From the NCBI GenBank assembly GCA_026874595.1, contig CM049322.1, positions 31,127,340 to 31,191,339 of the forward strand: a stretch of DNA of 64,000 nt, written 5' to 3'. Under the pieces are notes generated by a model. The model searched no databases. It was not told the origin of the DNA and saw only the letters and a list, made by a program, of their open reading frames with translations. Shown here one piece after another: positions 63,601 to 64,000 of this stretch. The stretch comes from Sipunculus nudus. Taxonomy: Eukaryota > Annelida > Sipuncula > Golfingiida > Sipunculidae. A program made the translations under genes and the position numbers. How positions within the stretch are numbered: the first letter of the stretch is position 1; each line of letters begins with the position of its first letter.

Positions 63601-64000
63601 TCAAAGCAACTATTATTCCATAACTATGTCGCAGTGTATCGATAGACTCCTGGCATCCGAAAAGCCACCGAGGAGTAACTGTCATACCTCAAACCTAGAC
63701 TTAATCTTTCATAACATCACCTAATTGACTAATTCGTTTTCATTACACGTATGGATAACACGTTCTTGTAATTATTTCATTCTGTCTCCTGTCCCTGTTG
63801 AAAGAAAAACTATTATGAGAAGTCTAAAATGTTTAACATTTGAAATGACAATAGAGATAATCTTTCTTACATTGACAGAACGTCAGCCAGCACCCTCAAT
63901 CGGCGTCACCAACACCCCAGTGACAGAAGGACACGGAGCCGTGTTCACCTGTACACCCGGCCGGGGTGGAGAGACCATCCTTCAGTACCACTTCAGAAGA
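42317..64000 (+). CDS. Gene 2: tandem paralogue of gene 1, 5' part (gene model, 3 exons in window)
   Basis: This is a gene-level model: signal-peptide exon 42317-42410, V-type Ig exon 53120-53458, and Ig exon 63879 onward, cut by the window edge. All junctions are phase 1, so the exons join in frame. Exon 3 closely resembles exon a of gene 1, and both genes lie on the plus strand, so this is a head-to-tail tandem duplicate. It shows what the missing 5' end of gene 1 probably looks like. Introns 1 and 2 are 10.7 and 10.4 kb; intron 1 is filled by Harbinger and Penelope-like remnants. The receptor role is inferred from the paralogue. Confidence 0.8.
42661..42717. repeat. (TA)n microsatellite
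   Basis: TA repeat of about 57 bp, ending directly at the inverted flank 42718-42785. Confidence 0.98.
42718..42785 (+). repeat. Left flank of inverted pair around Harbinger element
   Basis: The segment from CAGTCCGTATCGATACCAC through GCGATCATCAGGCGAATG to TTGTTGTACTA is about 85% identical to the reverse complement of 49047-49115. The right member adjoins a Penelope-like C-terminal fragment, so this flank is probably from the same kind of element. Confidence 0.8.
42820..43255. repeat. Left subterminal repeat array of Harbinger element
   Basis: Many copies, in both orientations, of ACGAACGCC, CGTACGGCG, TTCGTACGG and TCGTAAG within 430 bp. Such arrays usually serve as transposase or accessory-protein binding sites. 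Confidence 0.75.
43327..45708 (+). pseudogene. Harbinger MADF-domain DNA-binding protein (broken)
   Basis: Five exons are visible: 43327-43682, 44067-44245, 44389-44604, about 44986-45418 and 45541-45708. Exons 1-2 form a MADF domain: LVEFFSENECYYNKGSDKY and RLLEYLARHLNTT, then GKLLHKPKSGSKSKSLTTRQ and LANFGFLRDHI. Exon 3 is acidic/serine-rich. Exon 4 has DDKLAFGQWFTTKMLKIPEE and a Gln-rich repeat region. Exon 5 ends NHSK and TAA. Damage: a G-run frameshift (about 43364-43374), TAA at 43559, TAG at 44177, a frame change between exons 3 and 4, and TAG at 45176. The partner protein normally helps import the transposase and bind the ends. Confidence 0.82.
45709..46897. other. Spacer between the two Harbinger genes
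   Basis: A 1.2-kb AT-rich spacer between two converging genes; nothing else is seen in it. Confidence 0.7.
46898..48394 (-). pseudogene. Harbinger DDE transposase (broken), HARBI1-like
   Basis: The minus strand starts MAVVPRRIQLLQLQLL at 48394, with RRWWVRPWIQRR, then ETLFAELDRESEGDYMAFLR and FSFRVAHNTIALFIPK. The DDE triad is visible: first Asp in CCGALDGKHIEI (about 47613), second in YLIIGDDAFPL (about 47352), Glu in RVVENAFGILALRW (about 47242). The C-terminus ends RLPWQDRSVNME and stop. Damage: TAA at 48212-48214 between RRHIYGQ and ETLFAEL, a frame change near 47930, a frameshift or deletion at a T8-9 run (about 47545), and a frameshift near 47255. One intron around 47747-47860 is likely. 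Confidence 0.88.
48540..48870. repeat. Right subterminal repeat array of Harbinger element
   Basis: ACGCCGTACG, TTTCGTACGAC, ATTCGTACGAAC, TTCGCACGAACG and ATCGTTCGTACGAAC are repeated in both orientations, matching the style of the left array. It supports the right limit of the element near 48870-48880. Confidence 0.7.
48855..49025 (-). pseudogene. Penelope-like C-terminal fragment
   Basis: The minus strand encodes LCNLCLEESLIIP and, after about five residues, LNRRSELISKCR. This is the Cys-pair, LNxRxE and CRH-type pattern found after the GIY-YIG domain in Penelope-like elements. It is cut at the Harbinger edge. Upstream on the same strand the sequence changes to the inverted flank, so the fragment is rearranged. 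Confidence 0.65.
49047..49115 (-). repeat. Right flank of inverted pair around Harbinger element
   Basis: Reverse-complement partner of 42718-42785. On the plus strand it contains CGCCTGATGATCGCC and TTGAAACC, a CTGATGA-hairpin-GAA layout like the one at 50275. Confidence 0.8.
49265..49735 (+). pseudogene. Penelope-like element: linker and GIY-YIG endonuclease remnant
   Basis: The plus strand encodes PLLSFKQPHNLNKN, DNTNGTFPCKRPLCRT, then VVYAILCKICPGVIYIGET (the GIY-YIG core), LRINDHRQSIKG, GLPVVEHFSQ, RQIWELKLIEKFDT and KGLNPD. This is the standard order at the C-terminal side of Penelope-like retroelements. The Cys-rich linker between CRT and VVY is shortened by a deletion, and stops follow SIKG and DT. 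The reverse transcriptase part is absent. Confidence 0.82.
50275..50301 (+). repeat. CTGATGA-hairpin-GAAA motif near end of Penelope-like element
   Basis: CTGATGA is followed by GGAGC-TATAA-GCTTT and GAAA, then GCTCGTGG. A short stem closes between the two conserved boxes. Penelope-like elements are known to carry hammerhead-ribozyme-like motifs at their ends; here helices I and III cannot be drawn convincingly. Confidence 0.4.
50353..50421. repeat. (TA)n microsatellite
   Basis: TA repeat of about 69 bp directly after the Penelope-like tail (CTTCTTCGTCCTGTTATA). A near reverse complement of that tail, AACAGGATGAAGACGCCTTA, lies at about 49211. Confidence 0.98.
50422..53119. other. Gene 2 intron 1, distal part
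   Basis: No gene is seen. A direct repeat lies at 52580-52655 and 52865-52955 (CGCCGGAC(A/T)TGTGCGCCACC). The rest is unassigned AT-rich sequence. Confidence 0.6.
52580..52955 (+). repeat. Direct repeat pair around CGCCGGACxTGTGCGCCACC
   Basis: GGCGCCGGACATGTGCGCCA near 52590 and AACGCCGGACTTGTGCGCCA near 52878 share flanks (CAGTTGG/CGGTTGG before, CCGACATG and then TCCC or TATTTTC after). The copies are about 290 bp apart. Confidence 0.65.
53120..53458 (+). CDS. Gene 2 exon 2: V-type Ig domain
   Basis: This is a 339-bp phase 1-1 exon, acceptor TTTCAG ending at 53119 and donor GTAATG at 53459. The protein starts GQSVSVADTYMVKNETG, has GRVTCQISRS (B-strand Cys), SVSWDRQ (core Trp), a long C'-D region, ILVIHRIRTDPDQANYTCRV (F-strand Cys) and ends TGQVFVIG. 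At 113 residues it has V-set length. As the first domain after the signal peptide it would be the membrane-distal end of the receptor and the likely ligand face. Confidence 0.88.
53489..53515. repeat. (CA)n microsatellite
   Basis: CA repeat of about 27 bp just after gene 2 exon 2. Confidence 0.95.
53980..54130 (+). repeat. CTGAGCTAT / GTCC repeat, second locus
   Basis: TCAGCTGAGCTATAACAATC, a GTCCGTCCGTCC run and ACAGATCATAACTGCTTGAC parallel the start of the array at 31636 (CTGAGCTATAGCGATCACTC, GTCC run, CAAATCGTAACCGCTGGACC). It is a dispersed family rather than a purely local array. Confidence 0.65.
57643..57697. repeat. (TA)n microsatellite
   Basis: TA repeat of about 55 bp. Confidence 0.98.
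57777..57988 (+). repeat. Recent 106-bp tandem duplication
   Basis: Two adjacent 106-bp copies (57777-57882, 57883-57988) differ at one base (AATAGTCC against AATTGTCC). Each has CATTTCAGTTTGTGCCTGAT, GAGTGAGCACAGCTG and GACTCATGAA. The leader matches 25691. Confidence 0.93.
58300..59330. repeat. Region rich in ACGATCT/GATCGT motifs (possible MITE)
   Basis: TACGATCTC, GACGATCTCG, TACGATCAT, CACGATCATG, AAGATCTAC and similar words recur in both orientations over about 1 kb. It ends with CCTAATGTAAACGCAGCATT. The pattern resembles subterminal repeats of a non-autonomous DNA transposon. Clear terminal inverted repeats were not found. Confidence 0.4.
63498..63533. repeat. 36-bp palindrome
   Basis: CAACAGGTACTATATAT and its exact reverse complement are separated by two bases. 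It lies 345 bp before gene 2 exon 3. Confidence 0.9.
63879..64000 (+). CDS. Gene 2 exon 3: Ig-like domain (cut by window end)
   Basis: The acceptor is TTGACAG ending at 63878, and the exon is in phase 1. It reads ERQPAPSIGV, TNTPVTEGHGAVFTCTPG and GETILQYHFRR to the last base. It aligns directly with exon a of gene 1 (RLTAPAIQV, TPVTEGQRAESTCTP, GETILQYAFRR). The second Cys would lie beyond the window. Confidence 0.88.

Larger units (their letters stand above)
53459..63878. other. Gene 2 intron 2
   Basis: A 10.4-kb intron with a CTGAGCTAT/GTCC repeat (53980-54130), a TA microsatellite, a 106-bp tandem duplication, a region rich in ACGATCT motifs (58300-59330) and a short palindrome at 63498. 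I see no further exon. Open frames such as 58472-58939 lie in repeat-like sequence without domain features. Confidence 0.6.

Noticed and set aside
1-64000. CRISPR arrays, bacterial operons, rRNA genes
   Set aside because: Introns, SINEs and microsatellites show a eukaryotic genome; no regularly spaced repeats of the CRISPR kind and no rRNA-like sequence were seen.

Overview
This is an AT-rich animal genomic window with long introns and many transposon remnants. The gene content (multi-exon immunoglobulin/fibronectin receptors) and the repeats (Harbinger with a MADF partner, Penelope-like elements, tRNA-derived SINEs, TA microsatellites, GTCC-rich repeats) point to a lophotrochozoan, most likely a mollusc and perhaps a bivalve. 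The species cannot be told from the sequence alone.

Gene 1 (844-20473, + strand) is the 3' part of a receptor gene. In order it encodes six Ig-like domains (one exon each), two fibronectin-III-like domains, a transmembrane helix and a cytoplasmic tail. The tail is built from short exons, three of them exactly 69 bp, carrying YxxL and YENV tyrosine motifs. Every internal exon is phase 1-1. The signal peptide and any earlier domain exons lie left of the window. Its 7.1-kb intron (6042-13170) holds a decayed Jockey-type retrotransposon on the minus strand.

From 20.9 to 42.2 kb I see no convincing host gene. This intergenic stretch holds SINE copies, a near-perfect 158-bp palindrome, two MITE-like elements, tandem and dispersed repeats, and a second, 3'-terminal Jockey copy on the plus strand.

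Gene 2 (42317 to beyond 64000, + strand) is the 5' part of a tandem paralogue. A signal-peptide exon (42317-42410) is followed by a V-type Ig exon (53120-53458). The next exon (63879-, cut by the window edge) is clearly homologous to the first gene 1 exon seen here. Intron 1 of gene 2 is 10.7 kb and contains a dead PIF/Harbinger transposon, with its two genes tail to tail (MADF-type DNA-binding protein on +, DDE transposase on -), flanked by Penelope-like (GIY-YIG) fragments. Intron 2 is 10.4 kb of repeats and unassigned sequence.

Taken together, the window catches two adjacent head-to-tail members of an Ig/FN3 receptor family with phosphotyrosine-type tails. It is a candidate clustered recognition or adhesion receptor locus. 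Exon limits were set by hand from GT/AG sites, conserved phase and domain continuity; no transcript data were available.
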